A DNA stretch of 64,000 bases, from assembly GCA_039683515.1 (NCBI GenBank), contig JBDKRG010000004.1:186001-250000 (forward strand), given 5' to 3'. The notes below the pieces were generated by a model that did not search any database, was not told the origin of the DNA, and worked only from the letters and a program-made list of their open reading frames with translations. The stretch is from JAJFUE01 sp039683515. Its GTDB lineage: Bacteria; Sumerlaeota; Sumerlaeia; MVZB01. This document shows, one piece after another, positions 8,743 to 18,563 of this stretch (positions within the stretch are counted from its first letter, which is position 1; the number at the start of each line of letters is the position of its first letter). Both the position numbers and the translations under genes were made by a program.

Positions 8743-8783
8743 GCGCCATGACCCGACACTTGTTCCGAGTCGGGTCATGGCGC
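8743..8783. terminator. Perfect 15-bp hairpin, possible bidirectional terminator
   Basis: GCGCCATGACCCGAC pairs exactly with GTCGGGTCATGGCGC across an 11-base loop, followed by GTATTGTTTATTT. It separates two convergent transcription units. The right arm also contains the stop codon of the truncated toxin gene, so it may be a mobile palindrome that interrupted that gene. Confidence 0.6.
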
Positions 8784-8927
8784 GTATTGTTTATTTCGAT
8801 TTGATAGGTCGGGATCGAAGTCAATGCTGCCGGGTTTGTCCTCGACAATCCACGCCACATCATGACCGGCGTTCCTCAGCCAGTCCACCAGGTCCCGCCT
8901 GAAGTTTTCGTCCGCCAGTATTTTCAT
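8775..8927 (-). pseudogene. Truncated DUF5615 (PIN-like) toxin
   Basis: A 50-residue reading starts MKILADENFRRDLVDWLRNA and continues GHDVAWIVEDKPGS. This matches the N-terminus of DUF5615 PIN-like toxins, which are normally about 110-120 residues. The reading ends at a TGA inside the hairpin at 8743-8783, so most of the PIN fold is missing. Its ATG overlaps the stop codon of the upstream DUF433 gene (ATGA), the usual arrangement in these modules. It is probably inactive. Confidence 0.72.
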
Positions 8928-9163
8928 ACGGCCTCTTCGTCCAATAGGACCGAACGCATCAAGGACAGTTGCGTGGCGGCAAATCCAAAAGCGGCACGGA
9001 TGTGTTCAGGCCGCAACGTCGGGTATTGGCGGATGAGTTGCTCCTCGGTTTCGCCGGCGGCCAGTCGCTCGAGAACCAATTCCACGCTTATGCGGGTTCC
9101 TGTGAAAATTGGTTTGCCGCCCAGGATTTTTGGATTTTCCTCAATGTAATCCTGCCATTTCAT
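8924..9163 (-). CDS. DUF433 family antitoxin-like protein
   Basis: 79 residues. The pattern is typical of DUF433: a start of the type DYIEENPKILGGKPIFTGTR, then a helix-turn-helix-like segment AAGETEEQLIRQYPTLRPEHIRAAF. Members usually pair with DUF5615 PIN-like toxins as VapBC-like modules. Here the toxin gene downstream is truncated, leaving an orphan antitoxin that may still autoregulate. The start at 9163 has GAGG upstream. The region from 9164 to the carB start shows no gene. Confidence 0.85.
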   Translation of the reverse strand: MKWQDYIEENPKILGGKPIFTGTRISVELVLERLAAGETEEQLIRQYPTLRPEHIRAAFGFAATQLSLMRSVLLDEEAV

Positions 9164-9339
9164 TTTAAACCTCGCAGCGCGTCAACTTAGGATTCTTAGA
9201 TAATGATAACGGGTAGCCGTCCGGATATGCAACATGGAACCAAATTGCGCGCCACACCCCCAACTGCGCGCTTGAGTCTTGGCTGCGGTTCGTCTAATCT
9301 ACCGCTTGGGATTCTGTACTTCCGGGGAGTGACGAGCAC

Positions 9340-10782
<1,443 letters not shown>

Positions 10783-10826
10783 TAGACCGACCACGTGATT
10801 ATGATATGCCCAGGACGTGATCGATG

Positions 10827-10938
10827 ATCGAACCGATAAATCGGTTCCGATTTAAATGCGATCTGACCGGGGGTAGGCTTGGCTCGCACGCTCGCCAACC
10901 CAACCCCCGGCTTGGGGATCGAACCGCTTCGCGGTTCA
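10827..10938. repeat. Palindromes downstream of carB half gene
   Basis: Three adjacent inverted repeats: AACCGA-TAAA-TCGGTT, an imperfect long stem from CCGGGGGTAGGCTTGG to CCAACCCAACCCCCGG (about 10867-10910), and GAACCGC-TTC-GCGGTTC (10921-10937). No sign of the missing C-terminal CarB half is visible here in any frame. Confidence 0.55.
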
Positions 10939-11028
10939 AAAACAAATCCGACACATGACAGTTGACGCGTCACTAAAGCATTTTAATAAATGATAGCTAC
11001 ACAACATCCGGCGGGCGAATGGGATTGA

Positions 11029-11236
11029 TGCGCTGAAAGCGCAAAAGATTCCAGCCTGGGGCGGAGTGAAGCGCAGCCCCAGGTCAACGAGCCCGCATCG
11101 ACAAGAGCTCTGAAAGAGCGCAAGAAATTTCTCCCGCGCCTTCAGCGCTCGGAAGACTTTGCGACTTGTTCCTGGGGCGGCGCTTCGCTCTGCCCCAGGC
11201 TTTATTCTTAAGCGCTTTCAGCGCCGCTCGAAAGGC
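11029..11236. repeat. REPIN/MITE-like composite palindromic element, copy 3
   Basis: Same order of motifs as at 5409 and 44517: TGCGCTGAAAGCGCA, a palindrome opening GCCTGGGGCGGAGTGAAGCG, the internal GAGCTCTGAAAGAGCGC segment, the inverted partner ending TGCCCCAGGC, and AGCGCTTTCAGCGC. It is more diverged and lacks clear terminal repeats. It fills the gap between carB and the lyase-like gene. Confidence 0.75.
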
Positions 11237-11295
11237 GCCCACTGGTTTGCCGTACGAATGATTTCTGAAAATGCCCTAGCCATCAAGCAATACGA

Positions 11296-13392
11296 CTAAT
11301 CACGCTTAACAGCAACGCGATGATTGCGATCGATCGTGACCGTGTCGCGGCCGTTTTCGCGCGTCACGGTCACTACGAGCGCGCCGCTTTCTTCTTTCAT
11401 TGCGACCGATATCACGCGCCGTTTGCCGCCGGTGGGGACAGGTTCGATGGCCGCGGCGAACGACGCGGAGCTGCCTTCGCGGGTGAAGATCGCCATCGGG
11501 ACGCGGGTGTCGACCGAGCCCGCCGGACCGTCGCCGATCAGGATGCCCGTGCCGGGCTGGGCGTCGAGCGTGAGGAATGTATCGATATTTTTGCCCGTGA
11601 ACGTCACGACGACCGCCCCGTCGCTCGAACCGACGCGCTGATTCTTCACGTATTCCATCCCGGTGAAGTCCCTGGCCTCGCCCGGCTCGAGCGCCGCCGT
11701 GCAATCGGCCGCCGTCCCGATGTTGTGATAGAGAAAGTCATAGCGGTGCCTGACGGCCGATTCGAGCTGGTCGATCACGAGCAGATATTCGGGCGCCTGC
11801 ACGAGCGTGCGGAAGTGCTCGACGCCGGGGTAGGAGCCGCCGTTCTCGGCCGCGGCGATGCTGAACTCGTCCCCCGCCTGAAAGAAAAGGGATTTGCCGG
11901 CGGCGGGTTTTTGGGGCGTTTTGTCGACCATCACCGTGTTGTGGCTGAGCGTCGACTTGTACCAGTTTTTATGGATCGGCAGGCGGTAAGCCTGGCTGCG
12001 TGCGCGGCCGGGATCGACGCCGATTTCGGAGTTGTGGCCGAAGAGAACGAAACTGTTTTTGTCGAGATGGCCATGAGATCCGCCATACTCGCCAAAAGAG
12101 AGCACGCTCGCGAGACCGGCCGGTTTGGGTCCGCGGAGGATGGCGTGGCCGGCGCCGGGCAAAAGCTCGCTCGCGGGTTGGGTGGTTGCGGATGTCGTCG
12201 TGGTCGTGTCGCGGCCATACAGGATGGACTCGAGGCTCGGCTTGTCCGCAAGCAACTGGGCGAGGCCGGGGTCGCGCGTGGCGTGCCAGGCGGCCTCGTT
12301 GTCTCTGGCGGCGGCGTCGGCCATCGGATCGGTGGCGTCGCCCAGGCGCGGCAGGCTGCCGTCGGGCATGCGGTAGATCGCGGGGATCGTATACATTTTC
12401 CGCAGCAGCGGCCGGCTCCACAGGTCGATCCCGAAGCGCCGGGCGTATTCGGCCGTCTCGGTGAGCGCTGTGAGCGTGTAGAAATGGTAGCTCCAGCTGT
12501 TCTCGTACCACATGCCGTCGGGCGTGATCGAGTTTTCCATCTGGAACAGGAAACCGTTTTTCGGGTCGTTGAGCGCGCGGTCGATCCAGGCCGGATCGTG
12601 CAGCACGATGCCGCCGGCCAGGAACGCGGCGTTGTGGTAGCTCTGCCAGTTGCTGATGCCGCGCTTGTTGCGGGCGGCGTTGGCGAGCAGCGGGCGGATG
12701 AGTCCGCTTTCGATCTTGCGGCGGTCGGCGGGGCGCATCGACTTGGACGAATAGACGAGATCGTAGGCGGGCGCGATCGTCCCGGCCATGATCTGGGTTT
12801 CGTTGAGCGTCTGTTCAAAAATATGCGCGCCGCCATAGCCGGGGGGCTCCTTCAGGTTCGCGTCATGGCGGGGATATTGATTGTAACGCGCGGCGTATCC
12901 AAGGAGCGCGGCGCGGACGTGTGCGGCGTATTTTTCGTCGCCGGTGATCGCGTAGGCCCACGCGGCGTAGCGCATGCCGCTGAAAATCGCGGTGTGCCGC
13001 CGTCCGAAAATGACGTCGTCGTACGGCGAGCCGGTGTAGACCTTGCCGCACTTGGGGCACTTGTGATGCGTGTCGTCGATCGTCGCGAGGCCGATCTGGC
13101 AGGCGTTGCACTGGTACCACTGGTTGTGCTGGCCGCCGCGCGGCGGAAAGTCGAGCGGCTTGGCCATGGCCTTGTCGGCCCACCTGACGACGGCCTTGAG
13201 CGCGTCGCGATCCGGGCCCTCCGATTTCCAGGCGGCGCGCAGCCGGTCGAGTTCATCGGGGGCGGCGGCGAGCGCCGGGTGATTCATCGGTTCGGGCATG
13301 CGGACGTAGACCGGCGTGAACGCCGCGGCCGGAAGCGAAACAATCGCGGCCACAAATGCCGCCATGAAGGAAAAACGCAGGATGAACATCAT
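11296..13392 (-). CDS. Exported heparinase II/III-like polysaccharide lyase family protein
   Basis: 698 residues with an N-terminal signal peptide (residues ~1-24). An alpha-helical toroid region follows and contains a Cys4 zinc-ribbon-like insert (CNACQIG...KCPKCGKVY, residues ~93-117), seen in many lyase-like proteins of this type. The motifs NWQSYHNAAFLAGG and, in the heparinase II/III-like C-terminal half, YGGSHGHLDKNSFVLFGH are present. Such enzymes cleave uronic-acid polysaccharides (alginate, heparin-like or ulvan-like) by beta-elimination; the substrate here cannot be assigned. It is divergently arranged with a Tat-exported epimerase-like gene, suggesting shared use in extracellular glycan breakdown. 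Confidence 0.85.
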   Translation of the reverse strand: MMFILRFSFMAAFVAAIVSLPAAAFTPVYVRMPEPMNHPALAAAPDELDRLRAAWKSEGPDRDALKAVVRWADKAMAKPLDFPPRGGQHNQWYQCNACQIGLATIDDTHHKCPKCGKVYTGSPYDDVIFGRRHTAIFSGMRYAAWAYAITGDEKYAAHVRAALLGYAARYNQYPRHDANLKEPPGYGGAHIFEQTLNETQIMAGTIAPAYDLVYSSKSMRPADRRKIESGLIRPLLANAARNKRGISNWQSYHNAAFLAGGIVLHDPAWIDRALNDPKNGFLFQMENSITPDGMWYENSWSYHFYTLTALTETAEYARRFGIDLWSRPLLRKMYTIPAIYRMPDGSLPRLGDATDPMADAAARDNEAAWHATRDPGLAQLLADKPSLESILYGRDTTTTTSATTQPASELLPGAGHAILRGPKPAGLASVLSFGEYGGSHGHLDKNSFVLFGHNSEIGVDPGRARSQAYRLPIHKNWYKSTLSHNTVMVDKTPQKPAAGKSLFFQAGDEFSIAAAENGGSYPGVEHFRTLVQAPEYLLVIDQLESAVRHRYDFLYHNIGTAADCTAALEPGEARDFTGMEYVKNQRVGSSDGAVVVTFTGKNIDTFLTLDAQPGTGILIGDGPAGSVDTRVPMAIFTREGSSASFAAAIEPVPTGGKRRVISVAMKEESGALVVTVTRENGRDTVTIDRNHRVAVKRD

Positions 13393-13562
13393 GTGATCCC
13401 ATTTCCCGACTGATTTGGCCGGAAGGCCCTGATTGAGTTCAAGTATTTAGCATGCGGAGGCGCAAAGATCAATTTGGCACCAAGATCGGTCAACGGTTTT
13501 CGATATCCGTGCAAATCCGTCGGATCCGTCATTTGCCACGAAAAACCATTGAACGACTCGGG

Positions 13563-13590
13563 CCTCAGGACTCAGGACCCAGGACTACTC
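13563..13590. repeat. AGGACTC/AGGACCC tandem micro-repeat
   Basis: CTCAGGACTCAGGACCCAGG followed by ACTACTC: degenerate 7-8-base tandem units. A near-identical array in the opposite orientation occurs at 63864-63902. Both end next to GGACTACTC. It lies in the leader of the epimerase gene. Confidence 0.6.
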
Positions 13591-13673
13591 ATGGTTCGTC
13601 TTGCCAAACCGCCCGGCGGCGCATTAGCATGGCCTCGCTTGATGAAGTTCAATACATCCAGGGGAGAGTCATC

Positions 13674-15014
13674 ATGAGACGCCGTGACTTCATGCTTTCG
13701 ACGGCCGGCCTCGGCTTGTCCGCATCGCTCGCATCATGCTCCCGCATCGCCTCGGCCAACGAAGACAAGGCGCCACAACCGCGCGCCATCCCGGAGAAAA
13801 TCGGCGGGCGCACGCTCCAGGAGCTCCGCGACGAACTGCGCCATTACCTGTTCGACATCCACCTGCCGTTCTGGGATCGCGGCGGCGACGACACGCAATA
13901 CGGCGGCTACATGTGCATCCTCGCCAACGACGGCAAGCCGCTCAGCGACGAAAAATACATCTGGTTCCAGGGGCGCGGCATCTGGACGCTTTCCTACGCC
14001 TACAACCGCTTCGGCAAGAATCCGAAACACCTCGAGTCGGCGCGGCGCGCCCGAGATTTCATGGTCAAGCACATGTATGCCGGCGACGGGCGCTGGGTCT
14101 CGTGCGTCCGGCGCGACGGATCGCCGGTCAAGGGGGTCAGCGGCTCGATCTATGACTGGACGTTCCCGGCCGAGGGGCTGATCGAGTTCTACAAGGCCGC
14201 CGGCAACAAGGAAGACCTGGATCTGGCCATCGCCTCGATCCGCGCGGCGGCGGCGGCCTACGACACGCCCGATTACAAGGGCTCACGGAGCGATCCGCCG
14301 GGCAGCCGGATCCAGGGCCATTCGATGGTGTTCGTCCATACGCTGCGCCAGCTCCTCGAAATCAAAAAGGAGCCGTGGAGCGAGTCGATGCAGCGCGAAC
14401 ACGTCGACGCGGTCATGAACAGGTTCTACGACCCCGAGACGCACATCTCCAACGAGAACCTGGACCACGATTACCGGCGGATCGAAGAGCTGCGCGATTA
14501 CATGATGCTCGGCCACTCGCTCGAGACGCGCTGGATGGTCATGTTCGAGACGCTGCGCACCGGCGACCGCAAGCTGTTCGACGACTGCGCCGAAGCGATC
14601 AAGCGCTGGATCCCGATGGGCTGGGACTACAACTTCGAGGGCTGGGGCGGCGGCGCGTATTACGTCAACGACACCGGCACGCACGGCCACGGCGCCGTCT
14701 TCAACACCAAGACGATGTGGAGCCAGGCCGAAACGATGATCGCCTGCGCGACCGTCCTCGAATACACCGGCGCCGAGTGGGCCGCCGAGTATTACGGCCG
14801 GGCGATGGATTTCATCCGCCGCGTGTTCGCGCACGAGGACCGGCCGTGGTCGCTCGTGGCGCGGCGCAAGGGCGAGCTGGTCGAGGGGAGCGCCGGCGGC
14901 GACGGCAACCGCAAGGACAACTACCATCCGCCGCGCGCCATGATGCTGTGCATGGAGAGCCTCGACCGGATGATCAAGAACGACCGGCGCCTGACGCCGT
15001 TCCCGCGAGGTTGA
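13674..15014 (+). CDS. Tat-exported AGE-family (N-acylglucosamine 2-epimerase-like) protein
   Basis: 446 residues. The N-terminus MRRRDFMLSTAGLGLS...ASC is a twin-arginine signal with a possible lipobox Cys, so the protein folds in the cytoplasm and is exported. The body is an (alpha/alpha)6-barrel of the AGE type (YIWFQGRGIWTLSYAYN, GHSMVFVHTLRQLLE, GHSLETRWMVMFE, NTKTMWSQAETMIA). Cytoplasmic AGE enzymes epimerise GlcNAc, mannose or cellobiose at C2; an exported member suggests a role on extracellular sugars beside the divergent lyase-like gene. The ATG at 13674 has GGGGAGAG upstream. Six bases separate it from the next gene. Confidence 0.85.
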   Translation: MRRRDFMLSTAGLGLSASLASCSRIASANEDKAPQPRAIPEKIGGRTLQELRDELRHYLFDIHLPFWDRGGDDTQYGGYMCILANDGKPLSDEKYIWFQGRGIWTLSYAYNRFGKNPKHLESARRARDFMVKHMYAGDGRWVSCVRRDGSPVKGVSGSIYDWTFPAEGLIEFYKAAGNKEDLDLAIASIRAAAAAYDTPDYKGSRSDPPGSRIQGHSMVFVHTLRQLLEIKKEPWSESMQREHVDAVMNRFYDPETHISNENLDHDYRRIEELRDYMMLGHSLETRWMVMFETLRTGDRKLFDDCAEAIKRWIPMGWDYNFEGWGGGAYYVNDTGTHGHGAVFNTKTMWSQAETMIACATVLEYTGAEWAAEYYGRAMDFIRRVFAHEDRPWSLVARRKGELVEGSAGGDGNRKDNYHPPRAMMLCMESLDRMIKNDRRLTPFPRG

Positions 15015-15020
15015 ACAGGC

Positions 15021-15488
15021 ATGAAATGTCCCATGTGCGGCAGCGAGCTGAAGACCGACTGGGGCAACCCGGTGAACAAGTGCCCGTGCGGGTGGGGTTC
15101 GCCGCGCCCGGTCAAACGTTCGGCCGAGTCGGGCTTCGAGGGGTCGGAGCCCGCCGGTGGCTCGCTCTTCGTTTTCCTGTGGATCCTGACGCTCGGGATG
15201 ACGATCGGGCCATACTGGGCGATGGCGCATTACCATGGAGAGGAATTGAGCGCGTCAAACCCGCGCTGGCCGCTGTGGTACGTCGGCGCGTGGCTCGTTT
15301 ACCTGCTTGTCTGTTTTGTGATGAGGCAGCCGGCGATCGACGACGTGAAAACGACGGACATGGTTTTCGACAATCCGCTTTCGATCAACGACGACATCCG
15401 GCGCAACAAATTCCAAGCCGCCGTCATCATGATCCCCGGCAAACTGATCGCGTATACGCTCTATTCGACCTGGAAGATGTTCAGGTAA
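15021..15488 (+). CDS. Zinc-ribbon membrane protein of unknown function
   Basis: 155 residues. An N-terminal Cys4 ribbon (CPMCGSEL...CPCGWG) is followed by about three membrane segments (LFVFLWILTLGMTIGPYWAM, WPLWYVGAWLVYLLVCFVM, and a weaker AAVIMIPGKLIAYTLYS). I recognise no family function. It starts 6 bases after the epimerase gene with GAGG upstream, so the two are probably cotranscribed. Confidence 0.75.
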   Translation: MKCPMCGSELKTDWGNPVNKCPCGWGSPRPVKRSAESGFEGSEPAGGSLFVFLWILTLGMTIGPYWAMAHYHGEELSASNPRWPLWYVGAWLVYLLVCFVMRQPAIDDVKTTDMVFDNPLSINDDIRRNKFQAAVIMIPGKLIAYTLYSTWKMFR

Positions 15489-15522
15489 TCGATCAACGCG
15501 CCAAAGGCGCGATGCATTGGCG

Positions 15523-15573
15523 CCGGCAACCGCAAGGACAACGATCACCCGCCGCCGTTCCCGCGAGGTTGAA
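15523..15573. repeat. Partial duplication of the epimerase gene 3' end
   Basis: The stretch GGCAACCGCAAGGACAAC...CCGCCG joins directly to CCGTTCCCGCGAGGTTGAAC. The first part matches 14903-14933 and the second matches 14997-15016 at the end of the epimerase gene, with the 60-odd bases between deleted. It is a scar of a local duplication. Confidence 0.7.
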
Positions 15574-16521
15574 CTATTTCAGTTCCTCGTATGCTTTTTG
15601 CCGGTCCCTTCTTCGGGCGAGTTCGCTGGCATAGCGCACCCCCAGCTCGCTTGCGTGTTCGCGCGCCCAGTCGGTCAGGCGTGTCTGCCCGGCCGGCGGG
15701 GCGCCCTCGACATAAAGCAGTCCCGCCATCAGGCCCTCGATTTCGTCGCGCGTCAGCATGACGTCACGGACCGCCCAGCCGATCCCCTGCGCCGCGATCC
15801 ACCCGGCCCACGCCGGGACATTCACGATCCGCCGCCGCCGACCGATCAATAGCCCGATCTCCCGCACAAGCTCGCGGAACGTGAACGTCTCGGGCCCGAT
15901 GGCGTTGATGATGGCGTTTTCGGTCCGCATTCCCTGTTCGACCGCCAGCGCCGCCATGTCCTCGACGTGCAACGGCTGGATTTTGTAGCGGCCGTCGCCG
16001 AACACGCCGAACACCGGCAGGCGCCGCAGCGCCCACGCGATGTTGTTGATCAGGATGTCCTCGCCGCCGAACAGGACCGCCGGCCGCAGGATCGCGTACG
16101 ACAGCCCCGACTCCTTGAGCGCCTCCTCGAGTTCGGCCTTGCCGCGGAAATACTCGAGCGGCGAGTCGAGCGACGGGTTCGTGATCGAAACGTGGACCAC
16201 CCGCCGGACGCCGGCCTCGCGGGCGGCACGCCACAGCGCGCGCGTGTTGGCGACCGCCTGCGCGAACGTGAACCCGCGGTGGTTGAACCGCACCCAATAC
16301 GTGTTGTAGAGGACCTCGGCCCCCTCCAGCGCCGCGCGCAGCTGCCCGGGGTCGTCGAAATGGAATCCATCGACCTCCAGCCGGCCGCCGAACGGGTTGC
16401 GGCGGTCGGGGGAATGGGTCAGCGTTTTGACCCGGACGCCGCCCTCGAGAAGGAGTTGTGCAATCCGTTTGCCCGTGTAGCCAAACGCGCCGGTAACGAC
16501 TTGGAAGGATTTATCGTTCAT
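15574..16521 (-). CDS. NAD(P)-binding SDR-type protein (NDUFA9/NmrA-like)
   Basis: 315 residues. The Rossmann motif TGAFGYTGKR is at the N-terminus. LRPAVLFGGEDILINNIAWALRRLP and the later QPLHVEDMAAL are typical of atypical extended SDRs related to complex I subunit NDUFA9 and NmrA-like proteins. The catalytic YxxxK is not clear (a degenerate YFRGKAELE stands there), so a redox or binding role rather than a defined reaction is all I can infer. The start at 16521 (MNDKSFQVV) has GGGACG upstream; longer in-frame readings enter the promoter region. Confidence 0.85.
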   Translation of the reverse strand: MNDKSFQVVTGAFGYTGKRIAQLLLEGGVRVKTLTHSPDRRNPFGGRLEVDGFHFDDPGQLRAALEGAEVLYNTYWVRFNHRGFTFAQAVANTRALWRAAREAGVRRVVHVSITNPSLDSPLEYFRGKAELEEALKESGLSYAILRPAVLFGGEDILINNIAWALRRLPVFGVFGDGRYKIQPLHVEDMAALAVEQGMRTENAIINAIGPETFTFRELVREIGLLIGRRRRIVNVPAWAGWIAAQGIGWAVRDVMLTRDEIEGLMAGLLYVEGAPPAGQTRLTDWAREHASELGVRYASELARRRDRQKAYEELK

Positions 16522-16553
16522 ACGTCCCGCCCAAAATTTGTGCCGATTGCAGA

Positions 16554-16582
16554 TTGACAGTTTTCCGACCGATACATACATT
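16554..16582 (+). promoter_or_regulatory. Sigma-70 promoter of the kelch-pseudopilin operon
   Basis: TTGACA, a 17-base spacer and TACATT give a near-consensus promoter. Transcription would start close to 16589, making a leader of about 38 bases to the ATG at 16627 that has AAAGGAG. This argues against the in-frame ATG at 16588 as start. Confidence 0.65.
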
Positions 16583-16626
16583 CATTTATGTCTGCACTGA
16601 CTGAAATGTCAAAGGAGATCGCGCCG

Positions 16627-18552
16627 ATGTTCAAGCATGCGAAACAAGGGGTTATGAGTGTGGCATCCGCATGGTTTATGCTGATCGCCCTCCTTGTGGC
16701 GACGCCCCCCGCCCCGGCGGCCTCGTGGTCCAACAGCCAGGATTTTACGTGGTCCAAGCCGGGAGCCGCGCCGATGGTCTACCACAACAGCCGGTTTTTT
16801 ATCCTCAGCAGCGAATACGGCGTCTGGACGTCCAATACCGGAGCAACCTGGAATCTTGTCAAGCGCACCCCGCCGTGGGCTCCGCGGACCGACTACGTGG
16901 CGGTCGCGTTCAACGGCAAGATTTACGTCATGGGCGGCCAGAACGCCTACGCCTACTACCGTGACATCTGGTCCTCGTTCGACGGGATCAGCTGGACGCA
17001 GGAAACCACGACCGCCCCATGGACGGATCGCGGCCTGAGCGGCGCGGTCGTGTTCGGCAGCAAGCTCTACCTGATCGGCGGCGTCAAGCTGACGACCGCC
17101 GCCTCCAATATCGGCGCGACCAATTGCCAGTATTTGGGCGAGATCTGGTCGACGACGGACTGCGCGTCGTGGAGCGGCGCCACCAACCTGCCGTGGAGCC
17201 CGCGCGCCATGCCGGCGGTGGTCGCCCACAATGGGCTGTTGTTCATGATGGGCGGCGTCGGCGATTCGCAGCTCAGCGACGTCTGGTTGAGCGACGACGG
17301 CGCGAGTTGGGCGCGCGTCACCAATTCCGCACCGTGGACCGACGACTGGAGCCTGAGCGCGGCTTCGATCGGCGGCAAGATCTACGTCATGGGCGGCCTC
17401 AGCCGCAAGGTCTGGAGCTCAGACGACGGCACCACCTGGACGCAGGTGACCTCCTCGGCCCCGTGGCAGGCGATGTGGGGGCAGTCGGGCGTGAGCGAAT
17501 CGGGCTACTATTACCTGGCCACCGGATGCGAGTTGAGCGCGGCGAACCTGACGGGGAAGATCTGGCGCACGAGCACGGGGACCAGTTGGGAACATATCGG
17601 CGGCAACTACGAGGTGTGGAGCCCGCGCTGGTTGCACCGTGCGGTCGAATTCAAGGGCCGGATCTGGGTGCTCGGCGGGATGGCCTCCAACATGGTGGCC
17701 GAGAACGACATTCTGACGTCGGCGACCGCCGAAGTGTGGCGCTCGGTGATCCAGCCGGCCGAAATGAGCGGCACCTACAAGCTGGCCGGGTGGGAGGCCG
17801 TCAACCGCGCGGCGCCGTGGGGCGCGCGCTGGGGCCACCAGGCGCTCAGCTACAATGACAGGATGTGGGTGTTGGGCGGCTGCGACGACGACAACAACTT
17901 CGGCGACGCGTGGTCGTCGGCCGAAGGGACGACGTGGACCCTCGTGAACGCCACCGCGTGGTCGAGGCGCGCGTTCCACGCCGCCGCGGTATACAAGGGG
18001 CGGATGTGGGTCATCGGCGGGACGGACCGGCCCGAAACGACCACCGATTACGCCGACTGTTACTATTCGATCAACGGCGTCGACTGGGTGCAGACGATCG
18101 ATCAGGGGCCGTGGGCGGCGCGATCCGGCATGTCGGCCGTCGAATTCCTCGGCAAGCTGTGGGTTATCGGCGGGGCGGCCTACTCCGGCACCGCCACGAC
18201 CTACCCCGGCGAGGCGTATTCGACCACCGACGGCATCGCCTGGACGAAGGAGGCGAGCGCCATCCCGTTTGCCCGCCGCGACTTCGCGACCGTCGTCGCC
18301 GACGGCAAGCTCTGGATCATCGGCGGCTCCAACGGCGGCACGTACTGCAATGACGCGTGGTCGACGGCCGACGGCGTCAATTGGGTCTCGGAAGGGACCG
18401 CCCCGTGGCGGCCGCGCCGCGGCCCGGCGGCCGTCAACTTCAACAAGACGTCGATCTGGGTGATGGGCGGCATGGAGACCGAACCGTTCAACGACGTGTG
18501 GATGCTGCCGTTCCGCAACGGCGCCGAAACCGGCTGGCTGAAGATGCAGTAA
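16627..18552 (+). CDS. Exported kelch-repeat beta-propeller protein
   Basis: 641 residues with a signal peptide (residues ~1-32). The rest is about eleven kelch-like blades ending in strands such as GKIYVMGG, SKLYLIGG, GRIWVLGG and GKLWIIGG, alternating with W-SxDGxxW motifs. Kelch propellers bind proteins or glycans; no catalytic motif is seen. The start at 16627 is set by AAAGGAG (16611-16617). The next gene begins 11 bases after the stop, and three pseudopilin-like genes follow, so the propeller is probably a surface or secreted partner of a pilus-like fibre (inference). Confidence 0.85.
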   Translation: MFKHAKQGVMSVASAWFMLIALLVATPPAPAASWSNSQDFTWSKPGAAPMVYHNSRFFILSSEYGVWTSNTGATWNLVKRTPPWAPRTDYVAVAFNGKIYVMGGQNAYAYYRDIWSSFDGISWTQETTTAPWTDRGLSGAVVFGSKLYLIGGVKLTTAASNIGATNCQYLGEIWSTTDCASWSGATNLPWSPRAMPAVVAHNGLLFMMGGVGDSQLSDVWLSDDGASWARVTNSAPWTDDWSLSAASIGGKIYVMGGLSRKVWSSDDGTTWTQVTSSAPWQAMWGQSGVSESGYYYLATGCELSAANLTGKIWRTSTGTSWEHIGGNYEVWSPRWLHRAVEFKGRIWVLGGMASNMVAENDILTSATAEVWRSVIQPAEMSGTYKLAGWEAVNRAAPWGARWGHQALSYNDRMWVLGGCDDDNNFGDAWSSAEGTTWTLVNATAWSRRAFHAAAVYKGRMWVIGGTDRPETTTDYADCYYSINGVDWVQTIDQGPWAARSGMSAVEFLGKLWVIGGAAYSGTATTYPGEAYSTTDGIAWTKEASAIPFARRDFATVVADGKLWIIGGSNGGTYCNDAWSTADGVNWVSEGTAPWRPRRGPAAVNFNKTSIWVMGGMETEPFNDVWMLPFRNGAETGWLKMQ

Positions 18553-18563
18553 AGGACGTGATC

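Noticed and set aside
10783..11290. Search for the missing CarB C-terminal half as a frameshifted continuation
   Set aside because: No second ATP-grasp motif is seen in any frame; the region is palindromes and the composite repeat.
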